From Thiomonas bhubaneswarensis (lineage in GTDB: Bacteria > Pseudomonadota > Gammaproteobacteria > Burkholderiales > Burkholderiaceae_C), in the NCBI RefSeq assembly GCF_001418255.1, contig NZ_LIPV01000001.1, forward strand, positions 248,001-312,000: 64,000 bases of DNA, written 5' to 3'. Below, in pieces: positions 17,479-26,518 of the stretch (position 1 is the first letter of the stretch; the number at the start of each line of letters is the position of its first letter). Both the position numbers and the translations under genes were made by a program. The notes under the pieces were generated by a model. That model had not been told where the DNA came from, ran no database searches, and worked only from the letters and a program-made list of their open reading frames with translations.

Positions 17479-18318
17479 ATGGACATGACTCTCGCTGATT
17501 CAGGCACCGACCAGCAGGCCAGCGCACCGCTGGACCAGCCCGATGCGCAGACCGCGCTCTTCGCCAACCGCGTGGAGAAGACCTACCCCAACGGCACCCA
17601 TGCACTCGATGAGGTGCGCCTGCGCATCCAGCAGGGCGAGTTCGTCTCACTGCTCGGACCTTCGGGCTGCGGCAAGAGCACGCTGCTGCGCATGTTCGCC
17701 GGGCTGGATACGCCGTCAGCCGGGCGCATTCTGTGGTGGGGCTCGGAGAAGATGGACGGCGCCGAGGGCAAGCAGTCACTGTCCATGGTGTTTCAGGAGC
17801 CCACGCTGATGCCCTGGGCTCGGGTGCGCGCCAACACCCGCCTGCCGCTCGACCTGCGCGGAACGCCGCGCGCCGAGGCCGACGCCCGCGTGACCGAAGC
17901 GTTGCAGATGGTGGGGCTGGACAAGTTTGCCAGTTCCTGGCCCCGCGAGCTGTCCGGCGGCATGCAGATGCGCGTGTCGCTGGCGCGGGCACTGGTCACG
18001 CGCCCCAGCCTGCTGCTGCTCGACGAGCCCTTCGGCGCGCTCGACGAATTCACCCGCAACAAACTCGACAGCGACGTGCGCAGCCTGTGGGCGCAGCAGG
18101 CCATGACCGTGGCCTTCGTGACGCACAGCATTTACGAGGCGGTGTTTCTTTCCACACGCGTGGTAGTCATGGCCGCTCGGCCCGGCCGGATGATTGCCGA
18201 TGTGTCCATTGACGGCCCGCAAGTGCGCGACGACGAATGGCGCGTCAGCGCTCCCTTCCTCGCCTACTGCCGCCAGCTCTCCGAACTGCTCACCGCCGCC
18301 GCGATGGGCCGGGTCTGA
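17479..18318 (+). CDS. ABC transporter ATP-binding protein (SsuB/TauB/ThiZ type)
   Basis: A 279-residue ATPase with Walker [10 protein letters not shown], signature LSGGMQMR, Walker [14 protein letters not shown] and the H-loop VTHS. It is the only ATPase close to the permease and two binding proteins on the opposite strand (13133-16030), so one importer appears to be divided between divergent operons. It starts 14 bases after the Rieske gene and ends 22 bases before the amidohydrolase, so transport and metabolism of the same compound are probably co-expressed. Confidence 0.92.
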   Translation: MDMTLADSGTDQQASAPLDQPDAQTALFANRVEKTYPNGTHALDEVRLRIQQGEFVSLLGPSGCGKSTLLRMFAGLDTPSAGRILWWGSEKMDGAEGKQSLSMVFQEPTLMPWARVRANTRLPLDLRGTPRAEADARVTEALQMVGLDKFASSWPRELSGGMQMRVSLARALVTRPSLLLLDEPFGALDEFTRNKLDSDVRSLWAQQAMTVAFVTHSIYEAVFLSTRVVVMAARPGRMIADVSIDGPQVRDDEWRVSAPFLAYCRQLSELLTAAAMGRV

Positions 18319-18340
18319 ATCATTCGCCTACGCTCCTCAC

Positions 18341-19774
18341 ATGCTCAACGACACTCATTCCAGCCTGCTCATCCGCGGAGCACTGGCCCTGCTCAGCGGC
18401 CTGCCCGGTGATGCGGCGCGCACGACAGGCGCTGACATCCGCATCCGCAACGGCGCCATCAGCGCCATCGGCATGCTGGCACCCGAGCCAGGCGAGCGCG
18501 TGCTCGATGCCAGCGGCTGCGTGATCTACCCCGCCTGGGTCAACACCCACCATCATTTATTCCAGTCCTTGCTCAAGGGCGATCCGAAGGGCATCGACTG
18601 CACCCTCACCCCCTGGCTGGCCGCAGTGCCCTACCGCTACCGCGCCGCGTTCGACGCCCCGCGCTTCCGTCTGGCGGTGCGCATCGGCCTGGTGGAACTG
18701 GCGCTCTCGGGCTGCGGCACCGTGGCGGATCACAACTATCTGTATTGGCCCGACATGCCCTTCGACGGCTCGGCCATTGTGTTCGAAGAGGCCGAGCGGC
18801 TCGGATTGCGCATGGTGCTGTGCCGTGGCGGCCAGACTCGCACCCGGCAACTCGAAACCAGCCTGCCCAAGGTTCTGCAACCCGAACCCCTCCAGGCCTA
18901 TCTGGACGACTTGTCCCGGCTGCAGCAGCGCTATCACGACCCGTCGTCGCAAGCCATGCGGCGCGTGGTGGCTGCACCCACCACGCCGCTGTTCTCCATG
19001 CAGCCGCAGGAGTTGCGCGACACCGCGGCGCACGCGCGCAGCCTGGGGCTGCGGCTGCATTCTCATCTGTCCGAAACGGTGATCTATCAGCAGACTGCGC
19101 AGATGCAGTACCAGCGCAGCCCCATCGACTTCGCGGCCAGTGTGGACTGGCTGGGCGCGGACGTGTGGTTCGCTCACCTCGTCAAACTCGACCCGGAAGA
19201 CATCGCCTTGCTCGGCCGTACCGGCACCGGCATCGCACACTGCCCGCAAAGCAATGGGCGTCTGGGCAGCGGCATCGCCCCGGTTCGCGCGCTGGAAGAC
19301 GCAGGCACCCCGATCTCGCTGGCGGTGGACGGCGCCGCGTCGAACGAGGCCGCCGACATGCTCAATGAGGCGCATGTCGCCTGGCTGATGGCCCGCGCCC
19401 GTGGCGGCCACTTCGCCCAGCCCGAGTATGCCGGTGGCAACGGCGAAACCGGCGCGGCGGATGCCACGGTGGAGGACGTGGTGCGCTGGGGCACAGCCGG
19501 AGGCGCGCGTGTTCTGGGGCTGGACGGGGTGGGCACGCTGCAGCCCGGCATGGCCGCAGACATCGCCATCTACGCTCTCGATCAGCCTCGCCACTTCGGT
19601 CTGCACGACCCGGCCATCGCCCCGGTAGCCAGCGGAGGCGCCACCCTGCGCGCGTTGCTGGTGGGCGGTAGGGAGGTGGTATGCGATGGCGCGATTCCCG
19701 GCCTGGACCTGGCCGAACTCGCCGCGCAGGCGCGCACTGCCGTGCGCACCCTGCAAAGCCTGGCAACCTCCTGA
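18341..19774 (+). CDS. amidohydrolase, 8-oxoguanine deaminase-like
   Basis: A 477-residue TIM-barrel amidohydrolase of the cytosine/guanine-deaminase superfamily (COG0402). The metal-site motifs are in order: NTHHHLFQSL (His70, His72), LHSHLSET, VWFAHL, IAHCPQSN and the catalytic aspartate in LAVDGAASNEAADML. The NTHHHLFQ plus HCPQSN arrangement resembles bacterial 8-oxoguanine/isocytosine deaminases and hydroxyatrazine ethylaminohydrolase AtzB. It should remove an amino group from a purine- or triazine-like ring. The ATG at 18341 follows the ATPase by 22 bases; the frame is open further upstream inside that gene. The exact substrate is not determined. Confidence 0.82.
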   Translation: MLNDTHSSLLIRGALALLSGLPGDAARTTGADIRIRNGAISAIGMLAPEPGERVLDASGCVIYPAWVNTHHHLFQSLLKGDPKGIDCTLTPWLAAVPYRYRAAFDAPRFRLAVRIGLVELALSGCGTVADHNYLYWPDMPFDGSAIVFEEAERLGLRMVLCRGGQTRTRQLETSLPKVLQPEPLQAYLDDLSRLQQRYHDPSSQAMRRVVAAPTTPLFSMQPQELRDTAAHARSLGLRLHSHLSETVIYQQTAQMQYQRSPIDFAASVDWLGADVWFAHLVKLDPEDIALLGRTGTGIAHCPQSNGRLGSGIAPVRALEDAGTPISLAVDGAASNEAADMLNEAHVAWLMARARGGHFAQPEYAGGNGETGAADATVEDVVRWGTAGGARVLGLDGVGTLQPGMAADIAIYALDQPRHFGLHDPAIAPVASGGATLRALLVGGREVVCDGAIPGLDLAELAAQARTAVRTLQSLATS

Positions 19775-19780
19775 CCCGGC

Positions 19781-20371
19781 ATGCGCGTCCTCGTGCTGTA
19801 TGCGCACCCCGTAGAAACCAGCTTCCATGCTGCGCTGCACGCGCGCGTCGTGCAAATCCTGCGCGCAGCCGGACACGAGGTCGATGACTGTGACCTCTAC
19901 GCCGAAGACTTCAACCCCGTGCTGTCACGTGAAGAACGGTTGAATTACCGCGACACCACCTGCAACACAGCAGGCGTGGCCGACTATGTGCAACGCCTGC
20001 AGCGGGCTGAAGCCCTGGTGCTGTGCTTCCCCACCTGGTGCTTCGGCCTGCCCGCCATACTCAAGGGATTCTTCGACCGTGTGTTCGTGCCGGGCGTGGC
20101 TTTCGACATCAGCGACCCGGCGCATGTGCAACCGGGGCTCGCGCATCTACGCCACATCGCCGCCGTCGTCACCTATGGCCGTCCAAGGTGGATGGCCTGG
20201 GCCATGGGTGATCCGCCGCGCAAGGTCATCACCCGGTATCTGCGCGCACTGTGCGGACGTGGCGTGCGCATCCGCTATCACGCGCGTTATCACATGAACG
20301 TAGCTACCCGCGACCAGCTCGAAGGATTTACGCAGCGCGTGGAGGCCGCGCTGCGTAAGCTGCCAACGTAG
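19781..20371 (+). CDS. NAD(P)H oxidoreductase, flavodoxin-like fold (NQO/KefF family)
   Basis: A 196-residue protein starting MRVLVLYAHPVETSFHAALH, the FMN/FAD phosphate loop of the NAD(P)H:quinone oxidoreductase family, with the flavin-contact strip CFPTWCFGLPAILKGFFDR. It is the last gene of the Rieske operon and starts 6 bases after the amidohydrolase. It could supply electrons to the Rieske oxygenase, detoxify a quinone-like product or reduce a ring; the sequence alone does not decide. It converges on the cytosine-deaminase-like gene, with stops 4 bases apart. Confidence 0.82.
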   Translation: MRVLVLYAHPVETSFHAALHARVVQILRAAGHEVDDCDLYAEDFNPVLSREERLNYRDTTCNTAGVADYVQRLQRAEALVLCFPTWCFGLPAILKGFFDRVFVPGVAFDISDPAHVQPGLAHLRHIAAVVTYGRPRWMAWAMGDPPRKVITRYLRALCGRGVRIRYHARYHMNVATRDQLEGFTQRVEAALRKLPT

Positions 20372-20375
20372 CCTC

Positions 20376-21650
20376 TCACCCCTTGCGCCAGTCCACCGCC
20401 GTCGGTCGCCCCGGCAGATGCAGTGAGGCGGTCTGCAGTGGGGTCGTGGCCACGACGGCGCCGCCGCGGATGACCAGCAGTCGCGCTGCGCGCAGGCGGA
20501 TGGCTTCCACCGGATCGCCCGCCTGCAGCAGCACCAGATCGGCGCGGCAACCCACCTCCAGACCGTAGCCCTCCAGCCCGAGAATGCGCGCCGGCGTGGT
20601 GGTCACGGCGTCGAAGCATTGCCGCATCGCCGTCTGCCCGGTCATCTGCGCCACATGCAAACCCATGTGCGCGACTTCCAGCATGTCGCCGCTGCCGCCG
20701 GCGTACCACGGGTCCATCACGCAGTCCTGGCCGAAGGCCACCGGCACGCCTGCGGCCAGCAACTCAGGCACGCGGGTCATGCCGCGGCGCTTGGGGTAGC
20801 TGTCGTGGCGGCCTTGCAGGGTGATGTTGATGAGGGGGTTGGCAATGGCCGCCAAGCCGCTCTCGGCCATCAGCGGCAGAAGCTTGCTGACGTAGTAGTT
20901 GTCCATGCTGTGCATGGAGGTGAGGTGCGAGCCGGCCACCCGGCCTTGCAGGCCCAGACGGTGGGTGTGCAGAGCCAGGGTTTCGATGTGGCGGCTCAAG
21001 GGGTCGTCGGACTCGTCGCAATGCATGTCCACCCGCAGCCCGCGCTCGGCAGCGAGCTCGCACAGGATGCGCACGCTTTCGGCACCCTCGCTCATGGTGC
21101 GCTCGAAATGTGGAATGCCGCCCACTACGTCCACCCCCAGGTCGAGCGCGCGTTGCAGATTGCGCAGGGCGTTGGCAGAGCGCAGCAGCCCGTCCTGCGG
21201 AAAGGCCACGATTTGCAGGTCGAGATAAGGCTTGACCCGCTCGCGCACGTGCAACAGCGCCTCCACGGCCAGCAGACGGTCGTCGCACACGTCCACATGC
21301 GTGCGAATGGCCAGCAGCCCCTTGGCTACCGCCCAATCGCAATAGGCCAGGGCGCGTTCGACCAGGGCGTCTTGCGTGAGGGTCGGCTTGAGCTCGCCCC
21401 ACAGAGCGATGCCTTCGAGCAGGGTGCCACTCTGGTTGACCCGCGGCAGTCCATACGACAGGGTCGAATCCATGTGGAAATGGGCGTCGACAAAGGCCGG
21501 GCTGACGAGCCGCCCAGCGCAGTCGATCTCGTTCGCGGCCTGCGCGGCAAGCTGAGGCTGCAGCGCAACGATGCGCCCGGACTGGATGCCGATGTCGATG
21601 TCGACCCGGCCATCGGGCAGGGTGCAGCGGCGCAGCAGAAGGTCGAGCAT
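20376..21650 (-). CDS. codA: cytosine deaminase-like amidohydrolase
   Basis: A 424-residue CodA-family amidohydrolase. Metal and catalytic motifs in order are VDAHFHMDST, the histidine/glutamate region DMHCDESDD, GSHLTSMHSM and the catalytic aspartate in FGQDCVMDPW. The FGQDCVMDPWYAGGSGDM strip is characteristic of cytosine deaminases and close relatives acting on isoguanine or creatinine-type rings. It would turn cytosine into uracil, the substrate of the PreT/PreA route encoded upstream in the same direction. It is the last gene of the transporter-regulator operon, 57 bases after the TetR gene. Exact substrate preference remains open. Confidence 0.82.
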   Translation of the reverse strand: MLDLLLRRCTLPDGRVDIDIGIQSGRIVALQPQLAAQAANEIDCAGRLVSPAFVDAHFHMDSTLSYGLPRVNQSGTLLEGIALWGELKPTLTQDALVERALAYCDWAVAKGLLAIRTHVDVCDDRLLAVEALLHVRERVKPYLDLQIVAFPQDGLLRSANALRNLQRALDLGVDVVGGIPHFERTMSEGAESVRILCELAAERGLRVDMHCDESDDPLSRHIETLALHTHRLGLQGRVAGSHLTSMHSMDNYYVSKLLPLMAESGLAAIANPLINITLQGRHDSYPKRRGMTRVPELLAAGVPVAFGQDCVMDPWYAGGSGDMLEVAHMGLHVAQMTGQTAMRQCFDAVTTTPARILGLEGYGLEVGCRADLVLLQAGDPVEAIRLRAARLLVIRGGAVVATTPLQTASLHLPGRPTAVDWRKG

Positions 21651-21707
21651 CGGCGTTGCTCCTGAGGAGAGTGTGGCATGCCGCAGCAGAGTAGCCGGGC
21701 ACCGGGC

Positions 21708-22412
21708 TCACGGCAAGCCGCAGCCCCGCAGCACCATGTCGAGCACATGGCGGGTGGCGCGGTGCTGTTGGGCGGCATCCAGCACGCCCACGCCGAGCAC
21801 GGCCTGGACCTGTACCGCAAAGTCGGCGTAGGTCTGGGTAGCGGCCCAGATGGTGAAAAACAGGTAGGTGCTATCCACCGCGCGCATGCGGCCCTGGGCG
21901 ATCCAGCCGTCGATCACTGCGGCTTTTTCGCGCACCAGCGGGTTGAGGGTGGTGGCAAGCATGTCGCTGATCTCGGGTGCGCCGTGCAGCACCTCGTTGG
22001 CGAACACCCGCGACGCCTGCGGGCGGGCGAAGGCTATGCGCATCTTGTCGCGGATATAGGTCTCCAGCGCGGTGCGCGGGTCGGCCTCGGGGGTGATGCC
22101 CTGCACCGGCACCAGCCAATCGTCGAGCAAACGCGCCAGCACCGCGCGATACAGGGTGCGCTTGTTGCCGAAGTAGTAGTGCAGATTGGCCTTGGGCAGG
22201 GCGGCCGCCTCCGCGATGGCGGCCATGGTGGCGCCGCCGAATCCGGCACCCGCGAACACCTGTTCGGCGGCGTCGAGGATCAGGGTTTCGTTGGCTTCGC
22301 GCATCTGCCCCCGCATCCCCTTTTTGCCGCTAGCGACAGGCCGCTGCGGCAGATGCGGCTCCCCGTCCTCTGCAGTGTCCGCGATCACTGCGCGGTGCGG
22401 GAGCGCGTGCAT
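21708..22412 (-). CDS. TetR-family regulator, RutR-like
   Basis: The protein has up to 234 residues. Its N-terminal TetR helix-turn-helix reads TMAAIAEAAALPKANLHYYF, and the C-terminal domain is of the YcdC/RutR type (VIDGWIAQGRMRAVDS, then FFTIWAATQTYADF). RutR is the uracil- and thymine-responsive regulator of pyrimidine use in E. coli. The gene lies between the importer and the cytosine-deaminase-like gene, and two RutR-like palindromes (26472-26487 and 32041-32056) precede the two transcription units of this cluster. The start at 22412 has an AGGGAA site; starts at 22316 or 22304 would give a protein closer in length to RutR. Confidence 0.85.
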   Translation of the reverse strand: MHALPHRAVIADTAEDGEPHLPQRPVASGKKGMRGQMREANETLILDAAEQVFAGAGFGGATMAAIAEAAALPKANLHYYFGNKRTLYRAVLARLLDDWLVPVQGITPEADPRTALETYIRDKMRIAFARPQASRVFANEVLHGAPEISDMLATTLNPLVREKAAVIDGWIAQGRMRAVDSTYLFFTIWAATQTYADFAVQVQAVLGVGVLDAAQQHRATRHVLDMVLRGCGLP

Positions 22413-22432
22413 GGCCTGAGTTCCCTGAGGGC

Positions 22433-23467
22433 TTACTTCTTCGGTGGCCAGGGCAGCTTGGCGGCCATGTCCCAGATGACGTGGCTATAGCCTTCCTTGC
22501 CAGGATTGGTCTTGATCACCGGATCGCTGCCGCCGGACAGCAGCACCTTGACCGTACGCTCATAGTCTGCGGGGTAGAGGTAGCCGATCTTGGGCGTATT
22601 GGCATCGGTGATGAGCTGGGCGATGCTTTTCATCTGGCGCTCCTGCACGGCCACCGTGGCGCTGCCGCTGGCATCTTGCGCGACCACGATCTTGGCCGCT
22701 TCCTTGGGATGCTTCACCGCATAGTCCCAGCCAGCGAACGATGCCTTGAGAAACTTCGCCATCTTGTCATCGAAGGCCTTGTCCTTGAGCTTGGGCCCCA
22801 TGACATACAGGCCGTCTTCCAACGTGGCCACGCCCTCCTTCTGGTAGGAGAACACCACCAGATCGCTGGGCTTCACCCCTGCGTCGATGATCTGCCAGTA
22901 TTCGTTGTAGTTCATCGCCGAGATGCAGGCGGCCTGGTTCTGCAGCAGGGGATCGACGTTGAAGCCCTGCTTGAGCACGGTGATGTCCTTGCCCGGCTTG
23001 TAGCCCAGCTTGCTCATCCAGTTGAAGAAGGGGTATTCATTGCCGCCGAACCAAACGCCCAGGGTCTTGCCCTTGAAGTCTTTCGGGCTGGTCACGCCGC
23101 TGGACTTCTTGCACACCAGCAACAGGCCGGAGTGGTTGAACACCTGCGCGATGTTGACCAGCGGCACGCCCTTTTCGCGCGAGGCCAGCGCGTCCGGCAT
23201 CCAGTCCACCACCACATCGGCACCTCCACCCGCGATGACCTGCACCGGCGACACATCGGGGCCGCCCGGCTTGATGGTCACATCCAGCCCCTCGTCCTTG
23301 TAGTAGCCCTTGGCGGCGGCCACGTAATACCCGGCGAACTGCGCCTGCGGCACCCATTTGAGCTGCAGCGTGACCTTGTTGTCCGCGGCCAGCGCGGCGT
23401 GGCTTGCGCCCAGGCCGATCAGGGCGGCTGCGGCCCAGTGGCGAAGATGTCGAGACAGCAGATTCAT
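22433..23467 (-). CDS. ABC transporter substrate-binding protein, NMT1/THI5-like (pyrimidine importer)
   Basis: A 344-residue periplasmic protein with signal peptide (…GLGASHAALA, cleavage near residue 28) and the NMT1/THI5-like core: LQLKWVPQAQFAGYYVAAAK and GLDVTIKPGGPDVSPVQV. ThiY-type proteins of this family bind pyrimidine compounds. It is only distantly similar to the two copies at 13977-16030. AAGGAG precedes the ATG. It is the fourth gene of the ATPase-permease-permease-binding protein set at 22433-26448, followed after 20 bases by the RutR-like gene. A pyrimidine base or breakdown product is the likely ligand. Confidence 0.9.
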   Translation of the reverse strand: MNLLSRHLRHWAAAALIGLGASHAALAADNKVTLQLKWVPQAQFAGYYVAAAKGYYKDEGLDVTIKPGGPDVSPVQVIAGGGADVVVDWMPDALASREKGVPLVNIAQVFNHSGLLLVCKKSSGVTSPKDFKGKTLGVWFGGNEYPFFNWMSKLGYKPGKDITVLKQGFNVDPLLQNQAACISAMNYNEYWQIIDAGVKPSDLVVFSYQKEGVATLEDGLYVMGPKLKDKAFDDKMAKFLKASFAGWDYAVKHPKEAAKIVVAQDASGSATVAVQERQMKSIAQLITDANTPKIGYLYPADYERTVKVLLSGGSDPVIKTNPGKEGYSHVIWDMAAKLPWPPKK

Positions 23468-23504
23468 GTTGCGCTCCTTGCGAGGTGGGGTGGGGTTGAT
23501 GAAA

Positions 23505-24689
23505 TCAGACGGCGCTGCGCACCGAGGGATGCCAGAAGGCGGCGCGGCGTTCCAGTAAGACCAGAGCCGCATAGGCCGCGGAGCCAGCGGCCGAGGCCAC
23601 GGCAATGGCGGCCCAGACCAGGCCCATGTTCATGCGCGCCGCCTCGGTGGAAATGCGAAAGCCCAGCCCGACCGTGGGCGAGCCGAAGAACTCGGCGACG
23701 ATGGCGCCGATCAGCGCCAGCGTGGCGTTGATCTTCAGCGCCGTGATCATCTGCGGCACGGCGCTGGGCAGCTTGAGCAGCCACAGCGTCTGGCGATGGC
23801 TGGCACCGTAAGTCTGCATCAACTCGGCTTCGAGTCGGCCCGCAGCGCGCAACCCGGCCAGGGTGGACACCAGCATGGGGAAGAAGGTCATCAGCGCCAC
23901 GACTGCGGCCTTGGACTCCCAGCCGAAGCCGAACCACATCACGGCAATCGGGGCGACGCCGACCAACGGAACCGCGCTGGTCATCGAGGCGATGGGCAGC
24001 AGACCGCGCTGCAGAAAGCCATGACGGTCGATGGCCAGCGCCACGCCGAAGCCCAGACCGCAACCGATCAGCCAGCCTGCCAGCGCCTCACGCACCAGTG
24101 TCTGCATCGCGTCCTGCGCCAAAGTGCCAGCCCGGTCCACCAGCGAGGACAGCACCCACTGCGGCGCAGGCAGAATGACCCGCGGCACATCGAACGTCGT
24201 CACGCCGAGTTGCCAGAACAGCAGCGCCCACAGCCCGAGCACCGCGGCCGCGGACTGCGCATCCAGGCGCGAACCGTCGAGATGCGCGCAACGATGCACG
24301 GTAAGCAAAGCCATCAGCCCCAGCGCGACACACCCGAGCCAGAAGCCGCTGCCCGCCTGCGCCGCGCCGGTTGCGGGCGGCACGCCCAGCCACAGCAACC
24401 CGGCCGCCAGCGCCAGCAGCGTGAGGCCATACGTCATCCAGCGCCTGCTGGGCCACAGCAGACGCACGGCGGCAAGTAGCAGCAGACCGAGCGCGGCAAG
24501 GGCGCGCGGCTGGCTCGCGGCGTCGAGCGCCAGAGCCCCTGGCACGTCGGCCAGCAAGAGCATGGCGGCGCTCAGCGCAATAGCCAGCAGTGCGCACAGC
24601 GCCAGCACGCCACCGGGCGCGCGGCGACGCGGCGCAATGGCCGCATCCCTTTGTGAGGCCACCGCGGCCGTCAGTGTGATCGCGCTCAT
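23505..24689 (-). CDS. ABC transporter permease with long N-terminal membrane extension
   Basis: A 394-residue permease. The C-terminal ~250 residues are a standard SsuC/ThiX-type permease (coupling loop near TYGASHRQTLWLLKLPSAVP). The first ~140 residues add about four further hydrophobic segments (for example VLALCALLAIALSAAMLLLA and YGLTLLALAAGLLWLGV), which the family normally lacks. It overlaps the preceding permease gene by 4 bases, so the two are translationally coupled and probably form a heterodimeric channel. The ATPase is encoded at 25627-26448. Confidence 0.88.
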   Translation of the reverse strand: MSAITLTAAVASQRDAAIAPRRRAPGGVLALCALLAIALSAAMLLLADVPGALALDAASQPRALAALGLLLLAAVRLLWPSRRWMTYGLTLLALAAGLLWLGVPPATGAAQAGSGFWLGCVALGLMALLTVHRCAHLDGSRLDAQSAAAVLGLWALLFWQLGVTTFDVPRVILPAPQWVLSSLVDRAGTLAQDAMQTLVREALAGWLIGCGLGFGVALAIDRHGFLQRGLLPIASMTSAVPLVGVAPIAVMWFGFGWESKAAVVALMTFFPMLVSTLAGLRAAGRLEAELMQTYGASHRQTLWLLKLPSAVPQMITALKINATLALIGAIVAEFFGSPTVGLGFRISTEAARMNMGLVWAAIAVASAAGSAAYAALVLLERRAAFWHPSVRSAV

Positions 24690-25621
24690 TGCGGCCTCCC
24701 GCCGCGTTTGCGCAGCACCAGACGTTCCAGCAAGGCCACCGCCGCCGTCAGCCCCAGACCCAGCAGCGCCGCCATGACCAGCGCCGCCCACATCTGCAAG
24801 ATGTTGCCGTAGTAGGACGCGGTGAGCAGACGCGCACCCAAGCCACCCTGCGCGCCGGTGGACACCTCCGCCACCATCGCCCCGACCAGCCCTGCGGCAA
24901 CGGCCACCTTCAGCGCCGGGAATACATAAGGCAGCGCCGAAGGCATGCGCAGCAGCCAGAACGTCTGCCACCGCGACGCGGCATAGGTGTGCAGCAGCTC
25001 GGATTCGATGCGCTGCGGCGCGCGCAGCCCTTGCACCATGGCGACGGTCACCGGAAAGAAGCACAGATACATGGCGATGACCGCCTTGGGCAGCAGGCCG
25101 CTCAGCCCCAGGCTGCCGAGGATGATGAGCACGATGGGCGCCAGCGCCAGCACCGGCACGGTCTGCGAGGCCACGACCCAGGGCATCAGCGCGCGCTCCG
25201 GGGTGCGGGCATGCACCATCAGCGCGGCCAGCACCCAGCCAAACAGGCCGCCGAGCACGAAGCCCAGCAAGGTGGCCTGCGCGGTGATCCAGGTCTGCAG
25301 CAGCAGGCTGCGCGGGGAGTCGAAGGGCCAGTCGAACAGGCCCTGCCACAGGGTGATGGCAATCTGGTGCGGCGCGGGCAGCACCGGGCGGGGCGCCGAC
25401 CAGGTGGCCAGCAGCCAGTCGCTCCAGTTCCACGGCTTGTTCAGCGGTGCGAGCACCTGCTGCTCGGCGCTGTGGCCGTTGAGCAGCACGGCCAGCGCGT
25501 ACCAAAGCAGCACCAGCACGGCGCCGACGACCAGCACCGGCAGCGTCCTGCCCTGACGCGCAGAGGCGATGTGCGCCGCAGGTACATGAGGCACCAATTG
25601 GGTCACGGGAATGGAGGCCAT
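24686..25621 (-). CDS. ABC transporter permease (pyrimidine importer)
   Basis: A 311-residue SsuC/ThiX-type inner-membrane permease. It has an N-terminal anchor near residues 27-47 and the coupling loop LLHTYAASRWQTFWLLRMPS. It starts 5 bases after the ATPase stop and overlaps the second permease by 4 bases. Together with the ATPase, second permease and binding protein it completes an importer embedded in the reductive pyrimidine catabolic cluster. Confidence 0.9.
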   Translation of the reverse strand: MASIPVTQLVPHVPAAHIASARQGRTLPVLVVGAVLVLLWYALAVLLNGHSAEQQVLAPLNKPWNWSDWLLATWSAPRPVLPAPHQIAITLWQGLFDWPFDSPRSLLLQTWITAQATLLGFVLGGLFGWVLAALMVHARTPERALMPWVVASQTVPVLALAPIVLIILGSLGLSGLLPKAVIAMYLCFFPVTVAMVQGLRAPQRIESELLHTYAASRWQTFWLLRMPSALPYVFPALKVAVAAGLVGAMVAEVSTGAQGGLGARLLTASYYGNILQMWAALVMAALLGLGLTAAVALLERLVLRKRGGRPQ

Positions 25622-25626
25622 GACGA

Positions 25627-26448
25627 TCAGTGATGTCCGTCGGCGAGCGCCTTGCGCACCGCGTGGACCAGCGCCGCATATTCGGGTGTGTCGCGCAGCT
25701 CCAGGGTGCGCTCGTCGGGCAGTCTGGAGTCGATCACCTCGACGATGCGTCCCGGGCGGGGCGACATGACGACGATGCGGGTGGACAAGTACACCGCCTC
25801 GGCGATGGAGTGGGTGACGAACACCACGGTGCGGCGCTCGCGCTGCCACAGCGCCTGCAACTGGGCGTTGAGGTCGTCGCGGGTGATTTCGTCGAGCGCA
25901 CCGAAGGGCTCGTCCATCATCAGGATGCGCGGCTCGAAGGCCAGGGCGCGGGCGATGGACACGCGCTGCTGCATGCCGCCGGATAACTGCCAGGGATACT
26001 TGTTGTCGAAAGCAGCCAGGCCCACGCGGGCCAGATGCTCGCGCGCGACTGCGGCGGCCTGCTCCTTGCGCATGCCCTGGATGCGCAGCGGCAGCATCAC
26101 ATTGGCCAGCACCGTGCGCCAGGCGAACAGCGCCGGGGCCTGGAACACATAGCCGTAGGCGCGCGCCTGCCGCGCCTCGCGCGGGCTGAGGCCGTTGACC
26201 CACACCTCCCCCGCGCTGATGGACTCCAGATCGGCGATCACCCGCAGCAGCGTGGTCTTGCCGCACCCCGAGGGGCCGATGAGCGAGACGAACTCGCCCT
26301 GGCCGATGCGCAGATCGATGTCCTTGAGCGCCTGCACGGGCGCGTCGGCTGCGGGGTAGACCACGCTGACGCCGCGCACCTCGACCGCAGGCTTGGTGGC
26401 AGGAACAGACAAACGCGAGGCAGCGAACGGATCGATCAGGGCGGACAT
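25627..26448 (-). CDS. ABC transporter ATP-binding protein (pyrimidine importer)
   Basis: A 273-residue ATPase with Walker A GPSGCGKTT, signature LSGGMQQR, Walker [14 protein letters not shown] and H-loop VTHS. It is the first gene of the importer-regulator-deaminase transcription unit. A RutR-like palindrome lies 24-39 bases upstream of the chosen ATG, in the 70-base gap after the beta-ureidopropionase stop. Longer in-frame starts would run through that palindrome and are not supported. Confidence 0.92.
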   Translation of the reverse strand: MSALIDPFAASRLSVPATKPAVEVRGVSVVYPAADAPVQALKDIDLRIGQGEFVSLIGPSGCGKTTLLRVIADLESISAGEVWVNGLSPREARQARAYGYVFQAPALFAWRTVLANVMLPLRIQGMRKEQAAAVAREHLARVGLAAFDNKYPWQLSGGMQQRVSIARALAFEPRILMMDEPFGALDEITRDDLNAQLQALWQRERRTVVFVTHSIAEAVYLSTRIVVMSPRPGRIVEVIDSRLPDERTLELRDTPEYAALVHAVRKALADGHH

Positions 26449-26471
26449 GCGGAGGACGTAAAAGTGAAAAG

Positions 26472-26487
26472 CTAACCAATTGGTCAG
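26472..26487 (-). promoter_or_regulatory. RutR-like operator before the importer operon
   Basis: On the minus strand the site reads CTGACCAATTGGTTAG. It matches the E. coli RutR consensus TTGACCAnnTGGTCAA at 13 of the 14 defined positions except the two outer bases and one inner base, and has the same spacing as the site at 32041-32056. It lies just before the importer ATPase and a RutR-like regulator is encoded in the same operon, so autoregulation by a pyrimidine is likely. Confidence 0.62.
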
Positions 26488-26518
26488 GGCTGCTGCAAGG
26501 AACATGCCCGGACGGGCT

